Source of the DNA: DAOULT01 sp964646625
GTDB taxonomy: Bacteria > Chloroflexota > Anaerolineae > CAZYHC01
Direction of reading: 5' to 3'
Assembly: GCA_964646625.1 (NCBI GenBank)
Contig: CAZYHC010000006.1
Coordinates: forward strand, 99,197-163,196
Length of the DNA: 64,000 nt
Positions 17,847-26,926 of this stretch are shown here, piece by piece; the stretch's first letter is position 1; each line of letters begins with the position of its first letter. The translations under genes were made by a program, and so were the position numbers. Below the pieces are notes generated by a model. That model was given only the letters and a program-made list of their open reading frames with translations, was not told where the DNA came from and did not search any database.

Positions 17847-19101
17847 ACTCTGGAGTCCAGGTGCCTGGCACTTTGGAAGTGCCGGGCACCTCCTGGGGCT
17901 TATGTTGCTTGCCGGGTTAGGGTTGGCAGGCTGCATCAGCCAGCCCTCGCGGGCCGCAGAGCCGACCCCCACCTTCGTGCGGCCAGAGGCCACTCCCACG
18001 CCCACCACCGCGCCCAGGCCCGGCTACCAGGTGAGGCGGGGGGCCATCGTGGAGACCATTCAGGTGGCCGGCCGGGTGGCGGCGGCCAAAGAAGCCAGGC
18101 TCTTCTTCGAAGTTGGAGGGCCGATCCAGAGCCTCGACGTGGCTCCTGGACAGGAGGTAGCGGCCGGACAGGTCCTGGCCGAGATCAAATCGACGGAGTT
18201 GGAGGAGGAGATATCGCAGGCTGAATATGAACTCGACCTGGCCTGGCTCAACCTGAAGAAAGCGCAAACCAGCGCGGAGGGTGAGGGGCTGCTGGCCCAC
18301 GATGCACGAGTGGAACAGACGCGCCTGGCCCTGGAGCAGGCTCAGGCCCTCTACGACCAGGTCTATTGGTACAACACCTGGGAGAGTCAGGAAGCTGCCT
18401 TTGACCTGGAAGTGGCCAAACTGAACCACGAGATGGCCCAGATCAGGTATCGGCTCCAACAGGCACAGTCAACTCAGCGCCAGATCGAGATCGACATCCT
18501 GAAGAGGAAAGTGGGGCTGGCCCGCACGGAATTGGCCCGGGCCCAGGCCCAACTGGACAAGACCAGGCTCCTGGCCCCCTTCTCCGGGCAGGTGCTGGCC
18601 CTCGAGGTCGAGTTGTACGACTGGGTTGAGCCCTACGAAGTCGTGATGACCGTCATCGACCCGTCGGTCCTGGAGGTTCGGGCCGATCTCGACGAGTCCA
18701 CGGCCCGCAGGGTGGGCGTGGGCCAGAGGGTAAGGATCGCCCTGGAAGCCCTCCCCGGCCAGGAGTTTGGGGGCTGGGTGCGGACGGTCGTTCCCAAACC
18801 TGGCAAAGATAAAGGTGAGGAAGAGATCACCTATCTCTTGAGCGTGGACTTTGAGCCGCCGCACCCCGAGGGTTTGGGGATCGGGATGGCCGCCCGGCTG
18901 GAGATAGAGACCGAGCGCCGCGAGAACGTCCTCCTGGTGCCGACGCGAGCCATTCGCACCATCGGCACCAAGAGGTACGTGTTCGTGGAGAAAGAGGGCA
19001 AGCTTTTGGAAATCAGGGTGGAGACCGGGCTCTCCAACCCCGAATATACGGAGATCGTGGCCGGTCTGGAAGAGGGTGAAACTATCGTCGTCGCCCCATA
19101 A
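17827..19101 (+). CDS. HlyD/RND-type periplasmic adaptor lipoprotein (paralogue)
   Basis: A 424-residue paralogue of the preceding gene, which it overlaps by 20 bp; ATG 17827 follows GGTGGGGA. The signal segment ends in the lipobox LAGC. The domain order is the same: QVRRGAIVETIQVAGRV, a coiled coil near residues 120-240, KTRLLAPFSGQVLALEV, and the C-terminal LLVPTRAIRTIGTKRYVFVE with VETGLSNPEYTEIVAGL. A palindromic element (17859-17891) is built into the frame at residues 12-22, just before the hydrophobic core of the signal, where it encodes GAWHFGSAGH. It probably links an inner-membrane component to the cell surface; the partner is not in the window. Confidence 0.85.
   Translation: MAKKRIKLWSPGAWHFGSAGHLLGLMLLAGLGLAGCISQPSRAAEPTPTFVRPEATPTPTTAPRPGYQVRRGAIVETIQVAGRVAAAKEARLFFEVGGPIQSLDVAPGQEVAAGQVLAEIKSTELEEEISQAEYELDLAWLNLKKAQTSAEGEGLLAHDARVEQTRLALEQAQALYDQVYWYNTWESQEAAFDLEVAKLNHEMAQIRYRLQQAQSTQRQIEIDILKRKVGLARTELARAQAQLDKTRLLAPFSGQVLALEVELYDWVEPYEVVMTVIDPSVLEVRADLDESTARRVGVGQRVRIALEALPGQEFGGWVRTVVPKPGKDKGEEEITYLLSVDFEPPHPEGLGIGMAARLEIETERRENVLLVPTRAIRTIGTKRYVFVEKEGKLLEIRVETGLSNPEYTEIVAGLEEGETIVVAP
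17859..17891. repeat. palindromic REP-like element, copy 1 (inside a CDS)
   Basis: Arms AGGTGCCTGGCACTT and AAGTGCCGGGCACCT flank the three-base loop TGG, with one mismatch between the 15-bp arms. It lies in frame within the signal-peptide region of the second HlyD-like gene. Confidence 0.9.
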
Positions 19102-19152
19102 TAAAGCCGACTGACCTTGTGTCGGCGGTATCTTGGAAAGGACGGACTGAAG

Positions 19153-20757
19153 TTGGAACTGCGTCAATATTTTAACGTCGTTAGAAAGTGGCTGTGGCTG
19201 ATTATACTCACCACCGCGGTAGGGGCGGCTGGCGCCTACCTGACCAGCCGGTCCATGCCTAAGATCTACAAGACCCAAACGACGGTGATGGTGGGGCAGA
19301 GCATCCAGAGCATCAACCCCGACACGGGGGAGCTATCGGCCAGCGGGCAGTTGGCCCTGACCTACGCCGAGATAGTGACCAGGCAACCCATTTTGCAGGC
19401 CACCATCGAGGCCCTGGGCCTGGACATGAGCGTGGGCGAATTGAGGGAGAAAGTGGGGGTCGCACTGGTACACAATACTCAACTCCTGGAGATCAGCGTG
19501 GAGGACGTGAACCCCCTGCGGGCCAGGGCCATCGCCGACGAGATCGCCAACCAGCTCGTCCAGCAAAGCCCCACCGCCATCTACCAGCAGGAGCAGGACG
19601 AGTATCGCCAGTTCGTCAGGTTTCAGTTGAGGGACCTGGAGCTCAAGATTCAGGACGCTCAGCGGGAAATTGCCGACCTGGAGGCCCGCACCTCCTCCCT
19701 TGAGACGGAGGAACTGACCGAGGATCAGGCGCGGCTGAGGGTGCTCCAGGAGCGACTGGACACCTGGCAGGCCACTTACGCCAGCCTGCTTTCCTTCATC
19801 CAGGACACCCCGGCCAACTACATCAGCGTGGTGGAACCGGCGCCCGTACCCACCGCGCCCATTGGCCCCAGGACCCAACTCAACGTCCTGCTGGCGGCCA
19901 TCACCGGTCTGACCCTGGCCCTGGGCATGGCCTTCTTCCTGGAATACCTGGACGATACGATCAAGACCCCGGAAGATATTGAACAGACTATGGGCCTCTC
20001 CACGCTGGGGGCCATCACGCGCATCAAGGGCAAGCACCTGGAGGATAAGTTGATCGCCGCCGACCATCCCAAATCGCCCATCTCGGAGGCTTACCGCGTC
20101 CTGCGCACCAACATCCAGTTTTCGGCCATAGATCAGCCGATGCGCACCCTGCTGGTCACCAGCCCCAACCCCATCGAGGGCAAGAGCACCACCCTGGCCA
20201 ACCTGGGGGTGGTCATGGCCCAGGCCGGGCTGTCGGTCATCGCCGTCGATTCGGACCTGCGGCGGCCCGTCCTGCACAAGTTTTTCAAACTACCCAGGAA
20301 GGAGGGCCTGACCAACGCCCTGCTCCAGGATGAGCCTGCTATCGATGGGTACTTGCAGGCCACCGAGGTCGATAACCTGCGGGTTCTGGCCAGCGGCCCG
20401 TTGCCGCCCAACCCCTCGGAGCTCCTGAGCTCACAAAAGATGAGGAGACTGCTGGAGAACCTGACCGGGCAGGCGGACGTGGTCCTGCTCGATAGTCCGC
20501 CCATGTTGGTGGTCACCGACGCGGCGGTGTTAGCCAACCAGGTGGACGGCGTGCTGATAGTCGCCGAGGCAGGCAAGACCCGCCGGGGTATGGCCCAACG
20601 GGCTATGGAAAACCTGGGTAAAGTGGGAGCCAACCTGGTGGGGGCGGTGCTGAACAGGCTCTCCCAGCGGGCGGCCGGCGATTACTACTATTACTATTAC
20701 TACTACTCCGAGGACGGCGGTGAGGAACGACGCAAACGAAAGCGTTCAAAAGAATAG
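19153..20757 (+). CDS. polysaccharide co-polymerase / bacterial tyrosine autokinase (Wzz-BY-kinase fusion)
   Basis: About 534 residues from a TTG start at 19153 (LELRQYFNVVRKWLWLIIL, preceded by GGAAAGGACGG). Residues 1-280 form a Wzz-type chain-length domain with one transmembrane helix at each end and a coiled coil between. The C-terminal BY-kinase has a Walker A motif (SPNPIEGKSTTLAN; the usual first Gly is Ile), Walker A' (VIAVDSDLRRP) and Walker B (VVLLDSPPML). The tail contains eight consecutive tyrosines, the expected autophosphorylation cluster. It controls polymer length and export of the glycan made by the upstream cluster. The sortase gene overlaps its 3' end by 38 bp. Confidence 0.9.
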   Translation: MELRQYFNVVRKWLWLIILTTAVGAAGAYLTSRSMPKIYKTQTTVMVGQSIQSINPDTGELSASGQLALTYAEIVTRQPILQATIEALGLDMSVGELREKVGVALVHNTQLLEISVEDVNPLRARAIADEIANQLVQQSPTAIYQQEQDEYRQFVRFQLRDLELKIQDAQREIADLEARTSSLETEELTEDQARLRVLQERLDTWQATYASLLSFIQDTPANYISVVEPAPVPTAPIGPRTQLNVLLAAITGLTLALGMAFFLEYLDDTIKTPEDIEQTMGLSTLGAITRIKGKHLEDKLIAADHPKSPISEAYRVLRTNIQFSAIDQPMRTLLVTSPNPIEGKSTTLANLGVVMAQAGLSVIAVDSDLRRPVLHKFFKLPRKEGLTNALLQDEPAIDGYLQATEVDNLRVLASGPLPPNPSELLSSQKMRRLLENLTGQADVVLLDSPPMLVVTDAAVLANQVDGVLIVAEAGKTRRGMAQRAMENLGKVGANLVGAVLNRLSQRAAGDYYYYYYYYSEDGGEERRKRKRSKE

Positions 20758-21511
20758 AAACAATCCAGTTTACAGGCACATGGGGAATTGTTTGATCGTT
20801 GCGGGGGCAGCGGTCCTCCTGGTGGCCGGGGCGTTCCTGGGCTACCCGCAGGTTTCCCGCTGGCTATCTCCTTCACAGAAGGGCCAGGCTTCGCTTTCGG
20901 CAACGTCCGAACAGGTGCCTGGCAACAGCGAACGTTCGTTGTTAGTGCCAGGCACCTATCCGCCGCCGACGGAGATGCCGCCCACCGTCACCCCGACCAC
21001 GCGGCCTGACCCGACAGCGACGACAATGCCCACCGCGGGCGTTCAGGAGTCGGCCAGAGGACTGCCTGCCAGCCGGATCCACATTCCCAGGATTGAGATC
21101 GATGCTCCGGTGGTCGAGGTGAACTGGCGCATCGTCGAGGAAGGCGGGGTGAAAAAAACCGCCTGGGAAACGGCCGACCACGCAGCAGGCCATCACGCCA
21201 ACAGCGCCAACCCCGGCGAAGGAGGCAACGTGGTGCTCTCCGGCCACCACAGCCTCAAGGGGGCGGTCTTTGCGCGGCTATCCGAGCTGGCCCCTGGCGA
21301 CGAGGTTATCCTGGAAGCGATGGACGGGAGTAGCTATCTCTACGTGGTGGAGGAGAACCTGCTTCTGGAGGAAGCGGGGGCTTCCCTTGAGGAGAGGAGG
21401 GCACACGCCCGCTACATGGCCCCTACTCCCGACGAGACTCTGACGCTCGTAAGTTGCTGGCCTTCCTGGACCAACACCCACCGGGTGGTCGTGGTGGCCA
21501 AAGCGCGTTAG
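20720..21511 (+). CDS. sortase (class D/E-like)
   Basis: About 263 residues from GTG 20720, which overlaps the kinase gene; ATG 20780 (MGNCLIVAGAAVLL) is an alternative start. There is one N-terminal transmembrane segment, a Pro/Thr linker, and a sortase domain beginning RIHIPRIEIDAPVVEV. The catalytic triad is visible: His in VLSGHHSLKGAVF, Cys in LTLVSCWPSW and Arg in TNTHRVVVV. Sortases cleave a C-terminal sorting motif and attach surface proteins. The linker contains a divergent copy of the palindromic element (20913-20957), encoding QVPGNSERSLLVPGTY. Candidate substrates are the secreted proteins encoded downstream, but none shows a textbook sorting signal. Confidence 0.9.
   Translation: MRNDANESVQKNRNNPVYRHMGNCLIVAGAAVLLVAGAFLGYPQVSRWLSPSQKGQASLSATSEQVPGNSERSLLVPGTYPPPTEMPPTVTPTTRPDPTATTMPTAGVQESARGLPASRIHIPRIEIDAPVVEVNWRIVEEGGVKKTAWETADHAAGHHANSANPGEGGNVVLSGHHSLKGAVFARLSELAPGDEVILEAMDGSSYLYVVEENLLLEEAGASLEERRAHARYMAPTPDETLTLVSCWPSWTNTHRVVVVAKAR
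20913..20957. repeat. palindromic REP-like element, copy 2 (inside sortase CDS)
   Basis: Outer arms AGGTGCCTGGCA and TGCCAGGCACCT match copies 1 and 3. The inner part is a second, imperfect inverted repeat centred on AACGTT. The element lies in frame in the Pro/Thr linker of the sortase. Confidence 0.75.
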
Positions 21512-21519
21512 AGTCGATC

Positions 21520-21552
21520 AGGTGCCTGGCACTTTGGAAGTGCCAGGCACCT
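21520..21552. repeat. palindromic REP-like element, copy 3 (perfect)
   Basis: Perfect 15-bp arms AGGTGCCTGGCACTT and AAGTGCCAGGCACCT flank the loop TGG, between the sortase stop and the next gene. It could form a strong hairpin in the transcript, but no T-run follows, so terminator activity is doubtful. Confidence 0.92.
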
Positions 21553-21572
21553 GGAATGGAGCGTGTTTTGAG

Positions 21573-22319
21573 ATGAGAACAGATTTTTCGAAGCGGTTTA
21601 ATCCCTGGATCGCCATCCTGGCGGCGGTCGCGTTGGGGATGATCTTGCTTTCGAGCCTCAGCCCAGGAGCCTGGGCCACGCCTGCCCAGAAAAATCCGCA
21701 GCAGCAGACGGCCCCGACCATCCCTCCTTCCACGCCGGGGTCTCCGGATGAGCCCGAACCTCCACCGCCGCCGGGAGGTTCGGGCGGCCCCGGCGGTGGA
21801 GGCGGCGCTCCATTGCCGCCGGGGGGGCCTGGCGGCGTCCCCCCACTGACGCTTACTGCGGAGCCTACCGGACCGCGCCCGGAATTAACCCTGACCTTGA
21901 CGAGCGACCGGGAACTGGCCGTGCCGGGCGATAGGGTCGTCTTTGTGGCCTCTGTCTCCAACACCGGCTCTATGGTGGTCATGGATGTGGAGGTGGTGGT
22001 CTCTTTCCCTGGCGTTTTAGCCATTGGGGAGGCCACCGCCACCCAGGGAACAATCTATAGTAGTAACGACTTAAGTCGTTACTACGAGAAGAACGGCGTG
22101 GTGGTGGACGTCGGCCCGATGTTGCCAGGGCAAAAATCGGCGATCACGGTCAAAACTGTGGTGGCGGACGAAACCGGGGAGGACACCGTCCTGGAGATTG
22201 AGGCCCGGCTGTCGAGCCTTGACGCCAACATCGCCCAGTCAGCGACGGTGCTGATCGGCCTGCCCCCCAACGAGCTACCGCCGACCGCAAGGTTGGGGCG
22301 GCTCCTGTGCACGTTGTAG
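21573..22319 (+). CDS. secreted Pro/Gly-rich protein with DUF11-like domain
   Basis: About 248 residues from ATG 21573; the frame is open further upstream through the palindromic element, so that start is a choice. It has a signal segment (WIAILAAVALGMILLSSL ending in AWA), a Pro/Gly-rich spacer near residues 40-95, and a DUF11/CARDB-like beta domain (LTSDRELAVPGDRVVFVASV, SNTGSMVVMDVEVVVSFPG). The C-terminus reads NELPPTARLGRLLCTL. LPPTA resembles a sortase motif, but no hydrophobic helix follows it. It is probably an exported surface or adhesion-type protein; the role is unknown. Confidence 0.7.
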   Translation: MRTDFSKRFNPWIAILAAVALGMILLSSLSPGAWATPAQKNPQQQTAPTIPPSTPGSPDEPEPPPPPGGSGGPGGGGGAPLPPGGPGGVPPLTLTAEPTGPRPELTLTLTSDRELAVPGDRVVFVASVSNTGSMVVMDVEVVVSFPGVLAIGEATATQGTIYSSNDLSRYYEKNGVVVDVGPMLPGQKSAITVKTVVADETGEDTVLEIEARLSSLDANIAQSATVLIGLPPNELPPTARLGRLLCTL

Positions 22320-22329
22320 GGCTCAGGCC

Positions 22330-24384
22330 ATGTCAGGGAGGAGGAGGTGGCTGCGGCCGGTAATCGGGACGGCGCTCGGCCTGTGCCTGCTGTGCATCTT
22401 GAGCTTTGGCTACGACCGCTACGCCTGGGTCAGAGGCCGCTTGATTTCCGGCTTTGGGCACCTGTGGACGCTGCAAAGTATGGCCGGCCGTGACCCGAAT
22501 CCGCAGGATTGGGAACAGGTCGAGGCCGAGTTGAGCCAGGCTGAGGGTGATTTTCAGGCGGTCGAGGAGGGACTTGAGCCTCTCCTGTTTCTGTGTCGAT
22601 ACCTGGGCTGGCTTCCCGCTGTAGGAAGGGATATCGAGGCCGCCCCGCACCTGCTGCAAATCGCCATTGACGTTTGCGGGGCAGGAGGGATGGTCCTGGA
22701 AGCCCTGGAAGCTCTCCCTGGCCTGAGTTCGACTGAGGTGCCTGGGCCTTTTGAAGTTGCAGGCCCCTCCAGCCAAAATCTGGGCCAAACGGTGTTGGTG
22801 GGATTGGTGGCGGGCCAACCGACGTTAGAACAGGCCCAGGCTAAGCTGGACCGGGTGGCCGAAGCGCGCCGCCAGATCGATGCCGCCAGGCTCTCGCCTC
22901 GACTGGCCAGGCGGGTGGAGTCCCTGGACAGGTACCTTCTGGCCCTGAATCTCGCCGTGCAGGGCGCCCTGGTGGCGCCCGAACTGTTGGGGATCGATCA
23001 GCCCAGGACCTACCTGCTCCTGACCCAGAACAACCACGAACTGCGGGCCACGGGGGGCTTCATCAGCGGCGCGGGGTTGGTGAGCGTCTACAAGGGGAGG
23101 ATCATTGAACTGACCTTCAAGGATAGCTACGCCGTCGATGACCTGTCCAGGCCGCACCCTCCCCCGCCGGAACCGCTCTACCGCTACATGGGGGCCGGGC
23201 TGCTGGTCTTCCGGGACGCCAACTGGTCGCCCGATTTCCCCACCACGGCCCGGGTGGTGGAGAGCATCTACCAGGTCGATCAGGGGGCGGCGGTCGATGG
23301 GGTGGTGGCCGTCGATCTGGCCGCCTTGCAGGGCATTATGGAAGCCCTCGGGCCGGTCGCTCTTTCGGCCTACGGCCAGCAGGTGAACGGCGGCAACGTC
23401 CTGGACCTCCTGAAGCGTTACTGGCAGGCTCCCCTCGCCACCCCTTCTATCGAAGCGAGCAAGGAGGGGGGCTGGTGGGAGCATCGCAAGGACTTCATGG
23501 CCGACCTGCTGGGCGCTGTCGTAGCCAAACTGGAAAGTGAGAGCGGGGCTATATCGGTATCGAAACTGCTCCTGGCTTTGAAGCGGCAGCTTGACGAAAA
23601 GCACATCCTGGTCTACCTGCACGACCAGGACGCTGCCCGCCTCCTGGCCGACAACAACTGGGATGGCCGTCTCCGTTCCACCGACGGCGATTACCTCCTG
23701 GTGGTGGACTCCAACCTGGGCTACAACAAGGTCAACTCGAACGTCGAAGAGGGCATCGAGTATCAGCTCTCGGCTGGTCAGGATGGTTCTTTCCAGGGCC
23801 AGACGACGGTTACCTATCTCAACAAAAGCGCCAGAGGGGTAGACCAGTGCGTTCATGGCTCTGAATACGGGGACTCATACGACGATCTGATGCAGGGCTG
23901 CTATTGGGACTACCTGCGCCTCTACGTACCCCAGGGAAGCCGTCTGGTCGAAGCGCAGGGGCTCGACGAGCCGGTCGAGGTGTCCGTGGAGGGGGATAAG
24001 AGGGTGTTTGGGGCCTTCTTCGTCCTGGCCCCAGGCGAAGAGAGAGAGATAAGCTTTTCCTACAGCATGCCGCCGGATATCCTGGAGGGAGGGCGCTACA
24101 GCCTTCTGGTGCAGAAACAACCCGGCACTTTGAGCCATCCTTTGGATGTGAACCTTGAGCTGCCGGTCGAAGTGGAGCGCGCTGAGCCTGCGCCGCTGGT
24201 GGAGCAGGATAACGCCCTCAAGTACCAGGCTCACCTGGTCAAAGATCAAACTTTTACCGTCAGCTCAACTCTGACCGGCACTTCGGGGCCACAGCAGGTA
24301 TTAACATGGCTGCTGCCAGGAGGGCTGGCCTTGCTGGGCCTCGGTTTGGCCTTGCGCTTTGTCGGCAGGCTCAAAGGACGGTAG
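22330..24384 (+). CDS. DUF4012 domain membrane-anchored protein
   Basis: A 684-residue protein with an N-terminal transmembrane segment (GTALGLCLLCILSFGY), a helical stretch, and the DUF4012 core recognisable by YLLLTQNNHELRATGGFISG, followed by VVESIYQVDQGAAVDGVVAVD. A C-terminal transmembrane helix (LLPGGLALLGLGLALRFVG) is followed by a basic tail. DUF4012 proteins often lie in polysaccharide loci of Gram-positive bacteria and Chloroflexota and are thought to be extracytoplasmic; the function is not established. A degenerate copy of the palindromic element (22736-22768) is in frame at about residues 136-147 (EVPGPFEVAGP). It overlaps no neighbour but is only 10 bp after the previous gene. 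Confidence 0.85.
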   Translation: MSGRRRWLRPVIGTALGLCLLCILSFGYDRYAWVRGRLISGFGHLWTLQSMAGRDPNPQDWEQVEAELSQAEGDFQAVEEGLEPLLFLCRYLGWLPAVGRDIEAAPHLLQIAIDVCGAGGMVLEALEALPGLSSTEVPGPFEVAGPSSQNLGQTVLVGLVAGQPTLEQAQAKLDRVAEARRQIDAARLSPRLARRVESLDRYLLALNLAVQGALVAPELLGIDQPRTYLLLTQNNHELRATGGFISGAGLVSVYKGRIIELTFKDSYAVDDLSRPHPPPPEPLYRYMGAGLLVFRDANWSPDFPTTARVVESIYQVDQGAAVDGVVAVDLAALQGIMEALGPVALSAYGQQVNGGNVLDLLKRYWQAPLATPSIEASKEGGWWEHRKDFMADLLGAVVAKLESESGAISVSKLLLALKRQLDEKHILVYLHDQDAARLLADNNWDGRLRSTDGDYLLVVDSNLGYNKVNSNVEEGIEYQLSAGQDGSFQGQTTVTYLNKSARGVDQCVHGSEYGDSYDDLMQGCYWDYLRLYVPQGSRLVEAQGLDEPVEVSVEGDKRVFGAFFVLAPGEEREISFSYSMPPDILEGGRYSLLVQKQPGTLSHPLDVNLELPVEVERAEPAPLVEQDNALKYQAHLVKDQTFTVSSTLTGTSGPQQVLTWLLPGGLALLGLGLALRFVGRLKGR
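22736..22768. repeat. palindromic REP-like element, copy 4 (degenerate, inside DUF4012 CDS)
   Basis: Arms AGGTGCCTGGGCCTT and AAGTTGCAGGCCCCT flank TTG, with the same size and layout as copies 1 and 3 but several mismatches. It lies in frame in the DUF4012 gene and encodes EVPGPFEVAG. Confidence 0.7.
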
Positions 24385-24388
24385 CCCG

Positions 24389-25420
<1,032 letters not shown>

Positions 25421-25458
25421 GTCATACTCTAAGCCATAAAGGAAAGGGAGAAAGGATT

Positions 25459-25713
25459 ATGAATCTATCGTTGTCTGGATTCAAGATTATGGTTATCGTC
25501 GTGATGGCCGCTTTGCTGACTCTCAGTCCCCTGTGGCTGGTCAGCGCTCAGCCACCCCGTCCGCCAACTCCTCCTCCCAGTGCACCATCACCATCACCAT
25601 CACCACCAGGAGAACCTATTCCCGAGCTGGCTACCATTCTTCTCCTGGGCAGTGGGGGGATCGGGTTGGGAATCTACATTTATCTGAAATCTCGTAAGGC
25701 GAAAGGGAATTGA
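25459..25713 (+). CDS. small secreted protein with PEP-CTERM-like C-terminal anchor
   Basis: An 84-residue protein with a good ribosome site (AAGGGAGAAAGG). It has a signal peptide (about residues 1-30, ending VSA), a Pro/Ser-rich spacer of about 22 residues, and then a tail beginning PIPELATILLLG, followed by a Gly-rich hydrophobic stretch and KSRKAKGN. Pro-Glu, hydrophobic segment, Gly-rich helix and basic end follow the layout of PEP-CTERM sorting signals, with Leu in place of the second Pro. No exosortase gene is in the window. It could equally be a plain single-pass membrane peptide. The function is unknown. Confidence 0.7.
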   Translation: MNLSLSGFKIMVIVVMAALLTLSPLWLVSAQPPRPPTPPPSAPSPSPSPPGEPIPELATILLLGSGGIGLGIYIYLKSRKAKGN

Positions 25714-25782
25714 AGAAAATGGATTGGCCACTTTAGAATAGTCGGAGCAATCCAGCTCTCACTGAGCGAAAGGAGGAGAGCC

Positions 25783-26886
25783 ATGCGTACAGTGAAAAAC
25801 AAAAATGACCGATCCGCCACGTTGCCCCCGGGCCTGGCGATTCTGGTCGTCCTCGGCCTGGGGTTGGTCGTTCTGCTTGTCTCCAGACCTGCTGTGTGGG
25901 CTACGCCGGAACAGATCCCCAACCGACAATCTGTTCCTGTCATCAAAAGAGTGGTGCCACCAGGCCCGGTTTGCGCAGGTGGCAACATCATGTACACCCT
26001 GGTTTACTCCAACGCCTGGACAGGCCTGGTCCCCAATGTGTTCATCACCGACACCCTGTCCCCACCCGGTAGTTTGACGATCATCAAACTCATCTCCAGT
26101 GGGGCGACCCTCACAAGTACCGGCCCCCTCTCCTGGCGTGTGGAAGACCTGTCTCCTCATGAGTGGGGCATTATTACTATCACCGGTAAGGTGACGAACA
26201 CTTACCCCTTAATAATAAGCAATACGGTCCTCCTCACTTCCACAGTTTTCAAAGACTGGGGTGACACTTATACAGTGACGACGCGCGTTATCAGTCCATG
26301 TATAGCCCTGCCTCTCATCCTTAAAAACCACATCGTAGGGCCTGACCTGATCGTGCGGTCTATCAACGTCACCAACCCCGGCGGGCCGGGCACCGATATC
26401 CAGGTGGTTATCGAGAACATCGGCGAGGGGACGGCCACGATCGTTGACGGCTTCTGGGTGGATTTCTACATCGACCCCAACCCACTGCCCACCGGCGTCA
26501 ACCAGACCTGGGACGGAGACAGAGGAGACGGCAGCTCGCGGTGCGCGGAGGGGCTGACCTGGCTTGTGGGCTCCCCTCTGGCGCCCGGCGAAACCAGGAC
26601 GCTAAACCTGGCCGAAATCCATCCTGCTCACAGTAACTTCAGCGGCTACTTCACGCCCGGCGCTCACATCCTGTACGCCCAGGTGGACTCGGCCGACCTG
26701 CGGACTACTTACGGAGCGGTCTACGAGACCCACGAGATAGTGGGAGGGACGTATAACAACATCACCCAGACCCTCATCACCGCGGTGTCTGCGGCGAGTG
26801 AGGATGCTCCTGGCCGGGTGGGAGGTGGGGATGCCGGGGACGAAACCCTGGAAGGGCCGCCGCGTCCGTCCTCGGTTGCTCCCTGA
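25783..26886 (+). CDS. secreted DUF11/CARDB protein with LPLxLKN motif
   Basis: A 367-residue exported protein; ATG 25783 follows AAAGGAGGAG. A signal segment (LAILVVLGLGLVVLLVS) precedes a DUF11-like domain (VIKRVVPPGPVCAGGNIMYT, NVFITDTLSPPGSLTII). Next comes IALPLILKN, a motif frequent near domain ends of Anaerolineae secreted proteins, and then a CARDB-like domain (GPDLIVRSINVTNPGGPGTD). The C-terminal 50 residues are Gly/Asp/Pro-rich without a membrane anchor. Its likely location is the cell surface or outside; there is no enzymatic motif. It is one of a run of exported proteins downstream of the sortase. Confidence 0.75.
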   Translation: MRTVKNKNDRSATLPPGLAILVVLGLGLVVLLVSRPAVWATPEQIPNRQSVPVIKRVVPPGPVCAGGNIMYTLVYSNAWTGLVPNVFITDTLSPPGSLTIIKLISSGATLTSTGPLSWRVEDLSPHEWGIITITGKVTNTYPLIISNTVLLTSTVFKDWGDTYTVTTRVISPCIALPLILKNHIVGPDLIVRSINVTNPGGPGTDIQVVIENIGEGTATIVDGFWVDFYIDPNPLPTGVNQTWDGDRGDGSSRCAEGLTWLVGSPLAPGETRTLNLAEIHPAHSNFSGYFTPGAHILYAQVDSADLRTTYGAVYETHEIVGGTYNNITQTLITAVSAASEDAPGRVGGGDAGDETLEGPPRPSSVAP

Positions 26887-26926
26887 GTTGTGGTGTGCTG
26901 AAGGTTAGATAATCGGGAGGATGGGC

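Noticed and set aside
21520..21552. The perfect palindrome as a terminator after the sortase gene
   Set aside because: No T-run follows, and the same element occurs inside other genes, so it is a repeat rather than a terminator.
22280..22319. LPPTA near the C-terminus of the DUF11-like protein as a sortase signal
   Set aside because: No hydrophobic helix or basic tail follows, and other frames do not supply one, so it is not a convincing sorting signal.
24290..24384. C-terminal helix of the DUF4012 protein as a PEP-CTERM or LPxTG signal
   Set aside because: It is a hydrophobic helix with a basic end but has no Pro-Glu-Pro or LPxTG motif; it is probably a normal membrane anchor.
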